NCBI GenBank assembly: GCA_025449935.1
Contig: JANWIJ010000050.1
Location: forward strand, 1 to 64,000
Source of the DNA: Chitinophagaceae bacterium
GTDB taxonomy: Bacteria; Bacteroidota; Bacteroidia; Chitinophagales; Chitinophagaceae
Direction of reading: 5' to 3'
DNA: 64,000 nt
The notes below the pieces were generated by a model. The model was not told the origin of the DNA and made no database searches. It was given only the letters and a program-made list of their open reading frames with translations. The translations under genes and the position numbers were made by a program. Below are positions 28,376 through 37,264 of the stretch, piece after piece (positions within the stretch are counted from its first letter, which is position 1; the number at the start of each line of letters is the position of its first letter).

Positions 28376-30232
28376 ATGAACCAGTTGTTGTTCCTTTTTA
28401 TATTGTCCCCGCTGATCGCTTTTTTTGTTGTCCTGTTTTTTAACAATAAACAGGAGAAAAGCATTTCCGGGATCGCCCGGTTTATAACTGCACTCTATAT
28501 TGTTGCTGCCGTGGCGGCGGCTTTGCAATGGGGCTTCAACGGGTTTGATCCGGTCAGCGAACAATTCCTTATAGTATATAAGACCGAAGGTTTTGTTTTT
28601 GCGATCGCATTTTATTATGATCATATTACCGCCGTGTACAGTATCACGGGGGCCCTTGTTTTTTTCCTGGTCGTATCGTTCAGCCGTTTTTACATGCACC
28701 GCGATGAGGGATTTAAGCGTTTTTTTATTACGCTGCTCTTGTTTTTAACAGGCTATAACCTGGTTATCTTTTCCGGCAATTTTGAAACCCTGTTTACCGG
28801 CTGGGAAATCATTGGTCTTTCCTCTTTCCTGTTAATTGCTTTTTACCGCACCCGCTACCTGCCCGTAAAAAATGCGTTAAAGGTTTTGTCGGTTTACCGT
28901 CTCAGCGATATCGCACTGGTACTCGTAATGTGGATGATGCATCACCTGACTCACCAGAATGTCAGCTTTACGCAATTGACCGAAGCAAAAAACATGGCGG
29001 CTCAAATTCAACCAGGGGGTATGGGGCTGTTTATCGCCAGCATGATCTTACTGGCTGCTGTTGCCAAATCGGCGCAACTTCCTTTTACCTCCTGGCTCCC
29101 CCGCGCCATGGAAGGACCCACTTCATCCAGTGCTATTTTTTATGGTTCCCTATCCGTGCATATCGGCGTTTTCCTGCTCCTGCGAACCTATCCTTTCTGG
29201 CAGGATATGTCCGGGATTAAAATGGGTGTTATCCTGATAGGGGCCTCGACAGGAATTATAGCCACCCTGATTGCCAGGGTGCAGCCAACAGTTAAAACGC
29301 AAATAGCTTACTCATCTGCCGCGCAGATAGGAATTATTTTTATCGAAGTCGCATTGGGCTTTCACGTTTTAGCTCTCGTGCATTTTGCCGGGAATGCGTT
29401 CCTGAGAACCTATCAATTACTGGTATCACCTTCGGTATTGAATTACCTGGTGCATCACCAGTATTTTCATTTCAAACCAGCTGCTGCGACTGCCGGCAAA
29501 AAATGGCGGAATACCCTGCACACGCTCAGTATCAAAGAATGGAACCTGGATAGTTTTCTCCACCGTTATTTATGGATGCCCTTTAAATGGACAGGCCGGA
29601 AATTTAATTTTTTGGAAACCCGTCCTGCAAAAGTATTGACGGTAGTTCCGGCGGCCGTCCTGGTGTACGCATTAGGAAGTGAAACTTCGCCGCTGCAGTT
29701 CATACAATCTGCTATACCGGTAATAAGTATGTCCGTTGCCCTGTTATTGATCCTGTATTCATTTGCCAGCAGGAAATCGGCCAGGACAGCGTGGGTTTAC
29801 CTGCTGCTGGCACATTTTTTTATTATATCCGGTGTTATTGCCAACCGGGAACTTGTGGACTGGAGCCAGGTCAGCATGTATGGAAGCGGCGTATTGCTGG
29901 CGGGCATTGCCGGTCTTATTTGCCTTCAAAAAATTCACCGCATTGATAAAAATATCAGCCTTAACCTGTTTCATGGCTATGTGTATGAACGGAAGCAAAC
30001 AGCCCTGGTATTTTTATTATCAGCTATCGGCTTAGTGGGCTTTCCTGTCACGGCTGCCTTCATTGGTGTCGATGTGTTCTTTACGCATATCCGGTCGGAC
30101 CAGACGGCGCTGATTGTATTAATGGCGCTGTGTTTTCTTTTTATTGAACTGGCAGCGATACGTATTTATTGCCGCATATTCCTCGGGTTGCATAAAAAGC
30201 CGGATCACCCCGTTGCGTACCGGTCATCTTAA
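28376..30232 (+). CDS. dabB: DabB, NuoL/MrpA-like membrane subunit of the DAB pump
   Basis: 618 residues with about 14-16 hydrophobic helices. The proton-conducting antiporter core (Pfam Proton_antipo_M type) is visible: GWEIIGLSSFLLIAFYR, KSAQLPFTSWLPRAMEGPT and SSAIFYGSLSVHIGVFLLLR, with lysines inside helices as in complex I antiporter subunits. No other Nuo or Mrp gene is present, so it is not part of complex I. Immediate coupling to dabA makes DabB/MpsA the best name. It would provide the cation (H+ or Na+) path that drives DabA. Ends 6 bases before the convergent small membrane protein, without a clear terminator. Confidence 0.93.
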   Translation: MNQLLFLFILSPLIAFFVVLFFNNKQEKSISGIARFITALYIVAAVAAALQWGFNGFDPVSEQFLIVYKTEGFVFAIAFYYDHITAVYSITGALVFFLVVSFSRFYMHRDEGFKRFFITLLLFLTGYNLVIFSGNFETLFTGWEIIGLSSFLLIAFYRTRYLPVKNALKVLSVYRLSDIALVLVMWMMHHLTHQNVSFTQLTEAKNMAAQIQPGGMGLFIASMILLAAVAKSAQLPFTSWLPRAMEGPTSSSAIFYGSLSVHIGVFLLLRTYPFWQDMSGIKMGVILIGASTGIIATLIARVQPTVKTQIAYSSAAQIGIIFIEVALGFHVLALVHFAGNAFLRTYQLLVSPSVLNYLVHHQYFHFKPAAATAGKKWRNTLHTLSIKEWNLDSFLHRYLWMPFKWTGRKFNFLETRPAKVLTVVPAAVLVYALGSETSPLQFIQSAIPVISMSVALLLILYSFASRKSARTAWVYLLLAHFFIISGVIANRELVDWSQVSMYGSGVLLAGIAGLICLQKIHRIDKNISLNLFHGYVYERKQTALVFLLSAIGLVGFPVTAAFIGVDVFFTHIRSDQTALIVLMALCFLFIELAAIRIYCRIFLGLHKKPDHPVAYRSS

Positions 30233-30238
30233 GTAGTA

Positions 30239-30490
30239 TCATGCTTTTAACTCTTTGGAGCTTTTTGGCACCCGGTCATATTCACCCCGGAAAGCATACC
30301 AGCCAAAAATGACCAGGCCGATAGCAATAGGGGTAAAGATGGCAATAATGATGATCCAGATAATGGGGTTGTTGATGTCTTTTTTCCCGGCGGTGTCAAT
30401 ATTGTTGATAGCCCCGTTGACGAGCTCATAAATAACAAAAGGGGCAACCAGTAACAACAGCAGGCCGAAATATCTTTTAAAACCAATCAT
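30239..30490 (-). CDS. Small two-helix membrane protein, probable partner of the MFS transporter
   Basis: 83 residues. Two hydrophobic helices (about 8-24, FGLLLLLVAPFVIYELV, and 42-65, PIIWIIIIAIFTPIAIGLV) flank a short loop with NIDTAGKKDINN, and a charged tail ends KSSKELKA. No catalytic motif. It is 3 bases downstream of the MFS gene on the same strand, so co-translation and a helper or stability role for that transporter are likely (inference). The exact family is not recognised with certainty. Confidence 0.8.
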   Translation of the reverse strand: MIGFKRYFGLLLLLVAPFVIYELVNGAINNIDTAGKKDINNPIIWIIIIAIFTPIAIGLVIFGWYAFRGEYDRVPKSSKELKA

Positions 30491-30493
30491 AGT

Positions 30494-32026
30494 TTAGTCT
30501 TTTATATTTCTGTCAATTTTATTGGTCAGGTACAGGGTCCCAATCACCAGGCACAGGGCGGCCACCCCGATCGGGTACCAGAGACCCACTAAGGGATCGG
30601 AAGGATAGGTGGTGGTTAATAATAAACCGATAAACGGTACTAAGCCACCAAACACACCATTGCCGATATGGTAAGGGAGGCTCATCGAGGTATAACGGAT
30701 CTTTGTCGGGAACATTTCAACTAAAAAAGCCGCAATGGGCCCATACACCATCGTCACATATAATATTAATATGAAAACAAGCCCGATAAATTTCCAGTAG
30801 GTGGATGAGGGCAGGTGTTTATCAGATAAAATAGTTTTGCTCCGTTGTACCTGTTGAAATTGAAGCTGGTTAATGCTGTCAATTTTTGTTTCTGTGTACG
30901 AAAAACCATTCTCCAGGCGGACAGCAGCTGTTGTCGTAATGACGGAATCATTTTTTACCAGCTCTTTTTTTGTTACCGCCGCTGTTCTTTCTTTTTCCCG
31001 GGAATTTTTTAACTGGTAAGTGGTACTGCTTTCCTGTAAGAATGTACTAAAAATGGGGCGGTAGGTTATTATCCCAAGCAACATCCCCGCCATCATGATC
31101 CATTTCCTGCCAACCCGGTCACTCAGCCATCCCCACAGGATAAAGAAAGGGGTTGCAATGGCAATCGCCCAAAGCATGATCGTTCTGCTTTGTTCAAATT
31201 CAATAAAACATTTTGTTTCTAGAAAATTCTGTGCATAGAACTGTCCCGTGTACCAGATCACCCCTTGCCCCATTACGGCACCAAACAAAGCCAGCAGCAC
31301 CATTTTAAAATTTGCTTTTTTCCGGAAACTTTCTTTTAAGGGGTTGACGGAGGTTTTGCCTTCTGCTTTTAGTTTGGAGAACATCGGGGATTCTTTCATC
31401 TTCAGCCTTATGTAAATTGAAATACCCACCAGCAAAACAGATATCCAGAAAGGATAACGCCAGCCACCCCATTCAGCATTGAAAGCTGCATCCGTCATAT
31501 TGGATTTTACCAGGAGGATCACACCCAGTGCAACAAACAAACCCAATGTCGCCGTGGTTTGGATCCAGCTGGTATAAAAACCTCTTTTATTTAAAGGGGC
31601 ATGTTCGGCAACATAGGTGGCAGCACCCCCATATTCACCCCCCAGTGCAAGCCCCTGTAATAATCTTAACAGTAAAACCAAAATGGGCGCAGCAATCCCG
31701 ATACTTTCATAACTCGGTACACAACCGATCAAGAAGGTGGAAGCTCCCATTAATATCAGCGTGAGCAGGAACGTGTATTTTCTCCCGATCAGGTCGCCTA
31801 ACCGCCCAAATACCAGTGCACCGAACGGGCGGACAATAAAACCAGCTGCAAAAATGGCCAGTGTACTGAGCAGGGCAGCCGTTGGGTTATCCCGGGGAAA
31901 AAATTGCGTGGAAATAGTGGTTGACAGCATTCCAAAAATGTAAAAATCATACCACTCGATCATGGTGCCTACGGAAGAGGCTGCAATAACGGAACGGATG
32001 CTGCTGGGTGGACCGGGCTGATTCAT
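30494..32026 (-). CDS. MFS transporter, metabolite:H+ symporter type, with a large periplasmic insert
   Basis: 510 residues from the ATG at 32024-32026; the longer frame would add an odd polar leader. Motifs of the MHS/ProP branch are clear: MIEWYDFYIFG in helix 1, GRLGDLIGRKYTF between helices 2 and 3, LQGLALGGEYGGAATYVAEHAP in helices 4-5, and LSDRVGRKWIMM between helices 8 and 9. About 80 polar residues (TFLQESSTTYQLKN to KHLPSSTYWK) are inserted in the loop between helices 9 and 10, predicted periplasmic. Divergent from acs with a 134-base gap, which suggests uptake of acetate or another carboxylate (inference). Confidence 0.9.
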   Translation of the reverse strand: MNQPGPPSSIRSVIAASSVGTMIEWYDFYIFGMLSTTISTQFFPRDNPTAALLSTLAIFAAGFIVRPFGALVFGRLGDLIGRKYTFLLTLILMGASTFLIGCVPSYESIGIAAPILVLLLRLLQGLALGGEYGGAATYVAEHAPLNKRGFYTSWIQTTATLGLFVALGVILLVKSNMTDAAFNAEWGGWRYPFWISVLLVGISIYIRLKMKESPMFSKLKAEGKTSVNPLKESFRKKANFKMVLLALFGAVMGQGVIWYTGQFYAQNFLETKCFIEFEQSRTIMLWAIAIATPFFILWGWLSDRVGRKWIMMAGMLLGIITYRPIFSTFLQESSTTYQLKNSREKERTAAVTKKELVKNDSVITTTAAVRLENGFSYTETKIDSINQLQFQQVQRSKTILSDKHLPSSTYWKFIGLVFILILYVTMVYGPIAAFLVEMFPTKIRYTSMSLPYHIGNGVFGGLVPFIGLLLTTTYPSDPLVGLWYPIGVAALCLVIGTLYLTNKIDRNIKD

Positions 32027-32160
32027 CCGATTAAGATATGAATTTGTGACGCAAGCAAAAAACAAATTCACCGGAATCCATGCCCGCAATCCCGGATTAA
32101 TTAAATCCAGTTATGTAAATTTATCACTTCGTATTAACCGGGTTTCTAATACAGCCGCAT

Positions 32161-34098
32161 ATGTCATACCCCTTCCAGATAAAAACGCAAGAACAGTACT
32201 ACCAGGACTATCAAAAAAGTGTGGAGGAGCCGGAAGCTTTCTGGGGAGCCATCGCAGCGAATTTCACCTGGAGAAAAAAATGGGATAAAGTACTGGAGTG
32301 GAATTTCAGGGATCCGAAAGTGGAATGGTTCCGCGGGGCGAAGCTAAACATAACTGAAAATTGTATCGACCGTCATCTTTCAACAATGGCTGATAAACCA
32401 GCTATCATCTGGGAGCCCAACAACCCGGAAGAAAGAACCCGCGTGGTGACCTATGCCAGGTTGCACAAAAGAGTCTGCCAGTTTGCACAGGTCTTAAGAA
32501 ACAATGGTGTTAAAAAGGGTGACCGGGTTTGTATTTATATGGGTATGGTACCGGAACTGGCCTATGCCGTTCTTGGCTGTGCCCGCATTGGCGCGATACA
32601 CAGTGTAATATTCGGCGGCTTTTCTGCTCAAAGTATTGCTGACAGGCTGGACGATGCAAAGGCCGCTTTTATTGTAACCTGTGACGGGGCCTATCGTGGC
32701 GGAAAAGATATTCCGTTAAAATCGGTGATTGATGATGCGCTGATCGGCAATAAAACCGTTCAGCGGGTAATTGTATATACCCGCACAAGAACGCCTGTAT
32801 CCATGATAAAAGGAAGAGATGTCTGGTGGGAGGATGAAATGGAGCATGCCGAAACACAGATCGAAAAAGAGGGTGTAGTATCCTTTCCCGCAGAGGAAAT
32901 GGATGCGGAGGATCCTTTATTTATCCTGTATACATCCGGCAGCACCGGCAAACCAAAGGGTGTGGTGCACAGCGTGGCGGGGTACATGGTATGGACTACC
33001 TACACTTTTGTGAATGTGTTTCAATACAAACCGGGCGACATTCATTTCTGCACGGCAGATATTGGCTGGATCACGGGTCACAGTTATATTCTTTATGGCC
33101 CTTTGAGTGCCGGGGCCACTTCGCTGATGTTTGAAGGTATTCCCACCTGGCCGGATGCAGGTCGCTTCTGGGATATAGTTGACAAACACAAAGTCAATAT
33201 TCTTTACACAGCTCCAACGGCTATCCGGAGCCTGATTGGATTTGGATTGGAGCCGTTAAAAGGGAAAGACCTTTCTTCCCTGAAAATCCTGGGTACCGTT
33301 GGCGAGCCCATCAATGAAGAAGCATGGCACTGGTATGATGAAAATATCGGGAAGAAAAAATGCCCGGTTGTGGATACCTGGTGGCAGACAGAAACGGGTG
33401 CCGCGCTAATTTCAAACCTGGCCGGCGTTACACCCGCCAAACCAGGATGGGCCACGTTGCCCATGCCGGGAATACAGCCGGTTTTGGTAGATGAAAACGG
33501 TAAAGAGGTTATCCATAAAGATGAGCAGGGCATGCTGAAAGGAAACCTGTGCATCAAAGCACCCTGGCCGGGGATATTAAGAACTACCTATGGTGATCAT
33601 GAACGCTGCCGCACCAATTATTTTGCCACCTATGAAAACCTGTATTTTACCGGCGACGGAGCCCTGAAAGATGAGAATGGTTTTTACCGCATCACCGGCC
33701 GCGTGGACGATGTTCTGAATGTAAGTGGCCACCGGATTGGCACGGCTGAAGTGGAAAACGCTATAAATATGCACGCCGGCGTGATAGAAAGTGCTGTAGT
33801 GGGCTACCCGCATGATATTAAAGGACAGGGAATTTATGCTTATGTTATTTACAACGGGCGGCATGTAAATGATGAAATGACCCGGAAAGATATTTTACAA
33901 ACGGTGACAAGGATCATCGGCGCTATAGCCAAACCAGATAAAATTCAGTTTGTCCCCGGCCTGCCCAAAACCAGGAGTGGAAAAATTATGCGAAGAATTT
34001 TGAGGAAGATAGCGGAAGGAGAGACCGCTAACCTGGGTGATACCAGCACCCTGCTCGATCCGGGGGTGGTGGAGGAGATCAGGAACGGGAAACTGTAA
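32161..34098 (+). CDS. acs: Acetyl-CoA synthetase
   Basis: 645 residues, typical length. Activates acetate to acetyl-CoA through acetyl-AMP. Motifs: the phosphate loop YTSGSTGKPKGVVHS, TWWQTETG, the adenylation hinge GRVDDVLNVSGHRIGTAEVE, and the C-terminal catalytic lysine in PKTRSGKIMRRILRK, a site that is often reversibly acetylated in this family. The N-terminal FWGAIAANFTWRKKWD block is characteristic of Acs rather than other acyl-CoA ligases. No clear promoter; TAAATTTA at 32116-32123 is one mismatch from the -7 consensus. Confidence 0.98.
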   Translation: MSYPFQIKTQEQYYQDYQKSVEEPEAFWGAIAANFTWRKKWDKVLEWNFRDPKVEWFRGAKLNITENCIDRHLSTMADKPAIIWEPNNPEERTRVVTYARLHKRVCQFAQVLRNNGVKKGDRVCIYMGMVPELAYAVLGCARIGAIHSVIFGGFSAQSIADRLDDAKAAFIVTCDGAYRGGKDIPLKSVIDDALIGNKTVQRVIVYTRTRTPVSMIKGRDVWWEDEMEHAETQIEKEGVVSFPAEEMDAEDPLFILYTSGSTGKPKGVVHSVAGYMVWTTYTFVNVFQYKPGDIHFCTADIGWITGHSYILYGPLSAGATSLMFEGIPTWPDAGRFWDIVDKHKVNILYTAPTAIRSLIGFGLEPLKGKDLSSLKILGTVGEPINEEAWHWYDENIGKKKCPVVDTWWQTETGAALISNLAGVTPAKPGWATLPMPGIQPVLVDENGKEVIHKDEQGMLKGNLCIKAPWPGILRTTYGDHERCRTNYFATYENLYFTGDGALKDENGFYRITGRVDDVLNVSGHRIGTAEVENAINMHAGVIESAVVGYPHDIKGQGIYAYVIYNGRHVNDEMTRKDILQTVTRIIGAIAKPDKIQFVPGLPKTRSGKIMRRILRKIAEGETANLGDTSTLLDPGVVEEIRNGKL

Positions 34099-34159
34099 AT
34101 ACCCGCATCAAGGTACTCACCGCCGTTTCAATCTTTGTATTTTGTATCCAAAGAGACAG

Positions 34160-35245
34160 ATGAAACGGTTTTCTTTTATATTTCTTTTCGCGGCTACTTA
34201 TTATGCAGCCAGTGCCCAGCCCGGTGGAAACAATTTCAGCATCGATCCTGTATACCCGGTGAGTTGCACGCCTGTTAAAGACCAGTACCTCTCTGCTACC
34301 TGCTGGAGCTTTGCCAGCAATTCCTTTATCGAGAGTGAACTATTGCGCATGGGGAAACCTGAAATTGACCTGAGCGAAATGTACACGGCAAGACTTTCTT
34401 ATATAAATAAGATACGAACACATCTCCGGTTGAATGGCAGCAATTACTTTACACCCGGCGGACAATTTCATGATGTGCAATGGGTACTAAAGAACTATGG
34501 GGCTGTGCCCGAAAAAATTTATAGCGGCAAACCAGGTGGTGAGCACAATCATAACCATGGGCAGCTGGATACGCTGATGAAGCGGTATGTCAACCATATG
34601 CTGGGCCTGGGTAAAACAAAACCCGATGACGCGGATATGCAATATATTAACGGGTTGCTCGACAGGTACCTGGGTAAATTGCCTGGTAGCTTCACCGAAG
34701 GAAACAGGCAGGTAACCCCGGCCATATATTTAACGGGAGAGCTGGGGTTTAATCCCGATGATTATATTGAAGTATCTTCTTACTCACATCACCCCTGGTA
34801 TAAAACATTTGTATTGGAAAATAAATACAACTGGTCATCCGGGAAATATTTGAATGTGCCGTTGAATGAATTTATCAGGATTACGGATGAAGCATTGGAG
34901 AAAGGATTTTCCGTACTATGGAACGGGGACGTGAACGAAACCGGTTTCCGGTTCGCCCAGGGAACAGCATCTCTCCCGTATACCGTTACCAACCCGGAAG
35001 CTGAGCGCCAGAAAACTTTTGAAGACAGCAGCAGTTACATGGACCACATGATGCATATTGTTGGTAAAACAACAGATAATAAAGGCCACAAATGGTATTA
35101 TATTAAAAACTCCTGGGGTAGTTACAGCAACAGTACCGGGGGATATTTATTTATGGACGAAAACTATTTTGCTGTTAAAACCGCGGCGATCGTTATTCAT
35201 AAACAGGCCATCCCGGAAGCGATAAAAAAGAAAATAGGGCTATAA
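34160..35245 (+). CDS. Secreted C1B (bleomycin hydrolase-like) cysteine peptidase
   Basis: 361 residues from the ATG at 34160, which places a signal peptide (MKRFSFIFLFAATYYAASA) at the N-terminus; the longer frame overlapping acs is not credible. The papain-type oxyanion glutamine Q42 and catalytic C48 are in VKDQYLSATCWSF, and late in the protein the His in HMMHIVGK and the Asn in YYIKNSWG complete the catalytic triad. The LSEMYTARLSYINK and FTPGGQFHD blocks belong to the aminopeptidase C/bleomycin hydrolase branch. Relatives with known biochemistry are cytoplasmic; the signal peptide here points to periplasmic or secreted activity. Terminator at 35250-35286. Confidence 0.9.
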   Translation: MKRFSFIFLFAATYYAASAQPGGNNFSIDPVYPVSCTPVKDQYLSATCWSFASNSFIESELLRMGKPEIDLSEMYTARLSYINKIRTHLRLNGSNYFTPGGQFHDVQWVLKNYGAVPEKIYSGKPGGEHNHNHGQLDTLMKRYVNHMLGLGKTKPDDADMQYINGLLDRYLGKLPGSFTEGNRQVTPAIYLTGELGFNPDDYIEVSSYSHHPWYKTFVLENKYNWSSGKYLNVPLNEFIRITDEALEKGFSVLWNGDVNETGFRFAQGTASLPYTVTNPEAERQKTFEDSSSYMDHMMHIVGKTTDNKGHKWYYIKNSWGSYSNSTGGYLFMDENYFAVKTAAIVIHKQAIPEAIKKKIGL

Positions 35246-35249
35246 AAAA

Positions 35250-35286
35250 TTAAAGCAGCACGGACCGGCTGCTTTAAAAGGTTTTT
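35250..35286 (+). terminator. Intrinsic terminator behind the C1B peptidase gene
   Basis: Perfect 10-bp stem TTAAAGCAGC (35250-35259) / GCTGCTTTAA (35268-35277) with an 8-base loop, followed by AAGG and five T. The T-run starts four bases after the stem, a little late. Confidence 0.75.
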
Positions 35287-35422
35287 CTGAGTTCTTTTAG
35301 TGGTTAAACATTGTGCAAATTTCCGCGCAAAAATTATACCCTGCATCATTTTACCCCCGGAATTTATTAACGATATCGTAAAAATTTCCACATTAATCGT
35401 AGACGTTCTGAGTTGTAAAAAC

Positions 35423-35430
35423 TATTTTTG
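35423..35430 (+). promoter_or_regulatory. Candidate -7 box for the alpha/beta hydrolase gene
   Basis: TATTTTTG, a perfect TAnnTTTG match, 33 bases before the ATG at 35464. No convincing TTTG -33 box is seen. Confidence 0.4.
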
Positions 35431-35463
35431 GCTGATACCCTGCCGGGCCGGGTAAATATCCTT

Positions 35464-36453
35464 ATGGAAAAAATAAGCTCCAGACGAAAGCTTCCACCTT
35501 TGCTGCGATGGATAATATGGGTGTTAATTGTGCAATTTGTGCTGATCAATATCAGCGCTGCACTCTACGCTTATAAGCTTACGCATTTTTATACCGGTTC
35601 AGAACAACGGGAGCCCATGGCCAGGCAAAATATTTTTGTCAAGACCTGGCGCTTATTTACCGGCCCGCGTTATTCCAAATCCTTTATTACGGATCCTCCT
35701 ACTTTCTCTTTTGATACAGTTATACTAAAAACAAGCAAGGGTATTTTCATAGATGCCTGGTATGCCCGTGCAGATTCCTTACCAAAGGGAACGGTGCTCC
35801 TGTTTCATGGCATTACTACCACCAAAGCCAGCTTACTTTCCGAGGCTTATGAATTCCGGTTCCAGGGATATAATATCATGATGGTGGATTTCCGGGGACA
35901 TGGCAACAGTGGCGGTACTACTACCACGATGGGTGTCAGGGAAACAGAGGAAGTAAAACTGGCTTACGATTACCTCGTGCAGCAGGGCGAAAAAAATATT
36001 TTTTTATACGGAAGCTCCATGGGAGCTGTGGCCGTGATAAAAGCCATTGCGGACTACGGATTAAATCCATCAGGGGCCATCCTGGAAATGCCTTTTGCCT
36101 CCCTGCAATCACACCTGCAGGCAAGAGCGAGACTGGTGGGCTTTTCCGGGTTTAACGAAAAACCGTTTGGGTTCCTGGTTACGGGGTGGATAGGGATAGA
36201 AAGGGGTTTTAATGGGTATGGTCACCGGACTGAAAAATATGCCGAGAAAATAACCTGCCCGGTATTGCTTCAATGGGGTGCCCTGGACAATATTGTATTG
36301 AAGAAAGAAACGGATAAGATTTTTAATGCCATTGGATCCGCGGACAAAAAATTGGTCATCTACGAACAGGCAGGGCATGGCTCCATGCTGCAAAACAACC
36401 CGGGGAAATGGCAGGTTGAAGTGGAAGGATTCTTATCAGTCAATAAAAACTAA
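35464..36453 (+). CDS. Membrane-anchored alpha/beta hydrolase
   Basis: 329 residues from the ATG at 35464; a TTG 12 codons earlier would add an untypical leader. One N-terminal helix (RWIIWVLIVQFVLINISAAL) anchors an alpha/beta-hydrolase domain, probably on the periplasmic face. The oxyanion block is LLFHGITTTKAS, the nucleophile elbow is YGSSMGAVA, the acid is in WGALDNIVL and the histidine in EQAGHGSML, so the Ser-Asp-His triad is complete. The closest known style is the FrsA/YfhR-type membrane esterase group; substrate unknown. It converges with the L,D-transpeptidase, with 2 bases between stop codons. Confidence 0.87.
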   Translation: MEKISSRRKLPPLLRWIIWVLIVQFVLINISAALYAYKLTHFYTGSEQREPMARQNIFVKTWRLFTGPRYSKSFITDPPTFSFDTVILKTSKGIFIDAWYARADSLPKGTVLLFHGITTTKASLLSEAYEFRFQGYNIMMVDFRGHGNSGGTTTTMGVRETEEVKLAYDYLVQQGEKNIFLYGSSMGAVAVIKAIADYGLNPSGAILEMPFASLQSHLQARARLVGFSGFNEKPFGFLVTGWIGIERGFNGYGHRTEKYAEKITCPVLLQWGALDNIVLKKETDKIFNAIGSADKKLVIYEQAGHGSMLQNNPGKWQVEVEGFLSVNKN

Positions 36454-36455
36454 GG

Positions 36456-37010
36456 TTATTTCCGGATCGTCACCCTCGTACCGGAGCTGGTATAGCCGTA
36501 TACTTCTTTTACGTCTTCGTTTTTCATCGATATACAGCCCAGGGTCCAGTTCTTGTAGCGGTCTATTACAAAATCTTCATGTGGCCAGGTACCGTGAATA
36601 CCGATTCCACCACCAATACTGGCATTGGCCGGGATCTCTCCTTTTTCTTTACGCTTAATAAATTTTTCACGGCTTTCCGGGGTGGGGTAATCTATTGCTA
36701 GAAACCGGCACCACTTTTCATGTACCCGTTTGGCCGTAATCCGGAAGCTCCCCTCGGGGGTATTTTTATCGCCTTCCATTTTCTTGTCCGCCAGGCTGCT
36801 GTTGCCAAACACGACGGGATACGTGGCATACCAGCCTTTATCGTCATAAACACTCAGTTCATAATCCGATTTGTCGATGATGATAGAAACAGTGCCAACA
36901 GGCCCCGAATTGTTTATTGTGCGTTTATGGGTGCCGGAACGGGCTGTGTTGTCAGTAACCAGCAGACCGCTTCCCAAAAGAACCGACGTGAGTACGAAAA
37001 AGTTTTTCAT
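36456..37010 (-). CDS. L,D-transpeptidase, YkuD family
   Basis: 184 residues with a signal peptide (MKNFFVLTSVLLGSGLLV). The YkuD domain shows H139 in GGIGIHGTWPHEDF and catalytic C159 in NWTLGCISMKNEDV, the standard HxxT...GCxSM pattern. Family members cross-link peptidoglycan or attach proteins to it in the periplasm. PEGSFRI and KWCRFLAIDYPTP are further conserved blocks. Single-domain, without SH3 or peptidoglycan-binding domain. It is also related to ErfK/YafK-type proteins, so a regulatory hydrolase role is possible. Confidence 0.93.
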   Translation of the reverse strand: MKNFFVLTSVLLGSGLLVTDNTARSGTHKRTINNSGPVGTVSIIIDKSDYELSVYDDKGWYATYPVVFGNSSLADKKMEGDKNTPEGSFRITAKRVHEKWCRFLAIDYPTPESREKFIKRKEKGEIPANASIGGGIGIHGTWPHEDFVIDRYKNWTLGCISMKNEDVKEVYGYTSSGTRVTIRK

Positions 37011-37204
37011 CCTGCGTTTGTGTTTTCAAAACCGCCACTGTAACCCTGATACTGGAATCTTCCTGGTAGTTTAATGGCTAAATATAACCGTCCAATTGCT
37101 CAAACGCAATGCCACAAAAGTTTATTTTATGCTGTGGATATGTTTTAACGGGATGTTTAGAAAATGTACTGTGTGGATTTGCGCGGTGATTTTGCTTTGC
37201 AAAA

Positions 37205-37240
37205 AAACTGCCGGTCTCATTTTCAATGAAACCGGCAGTT
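37205..37240 (-). terminator. Intrinsic terminator of the ECF sigma cassette
   Basis: Stem AACTGCCGGT (37206-37215) / ACCGGCAGTT (37231-37240); the loop itself can pair as TCATT/AATGA, making a long hairpin. Read leftwards it is followed by a run of six to seven T. It closes the operon 39827-37265. Confidence 0.9.
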
Positions 37241-37264
37241 ATAAATAAATTGTTGAAGGTATAA

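Noticed and set aside
22199-30232. Evidence for autotrophic CO2 fixation
   Set aside because: No RuBisCO, carboxysome, phosphoribulokinase or reductive-cycle gene lies in the window; DAB and SulP systems also serve heterotrophs.
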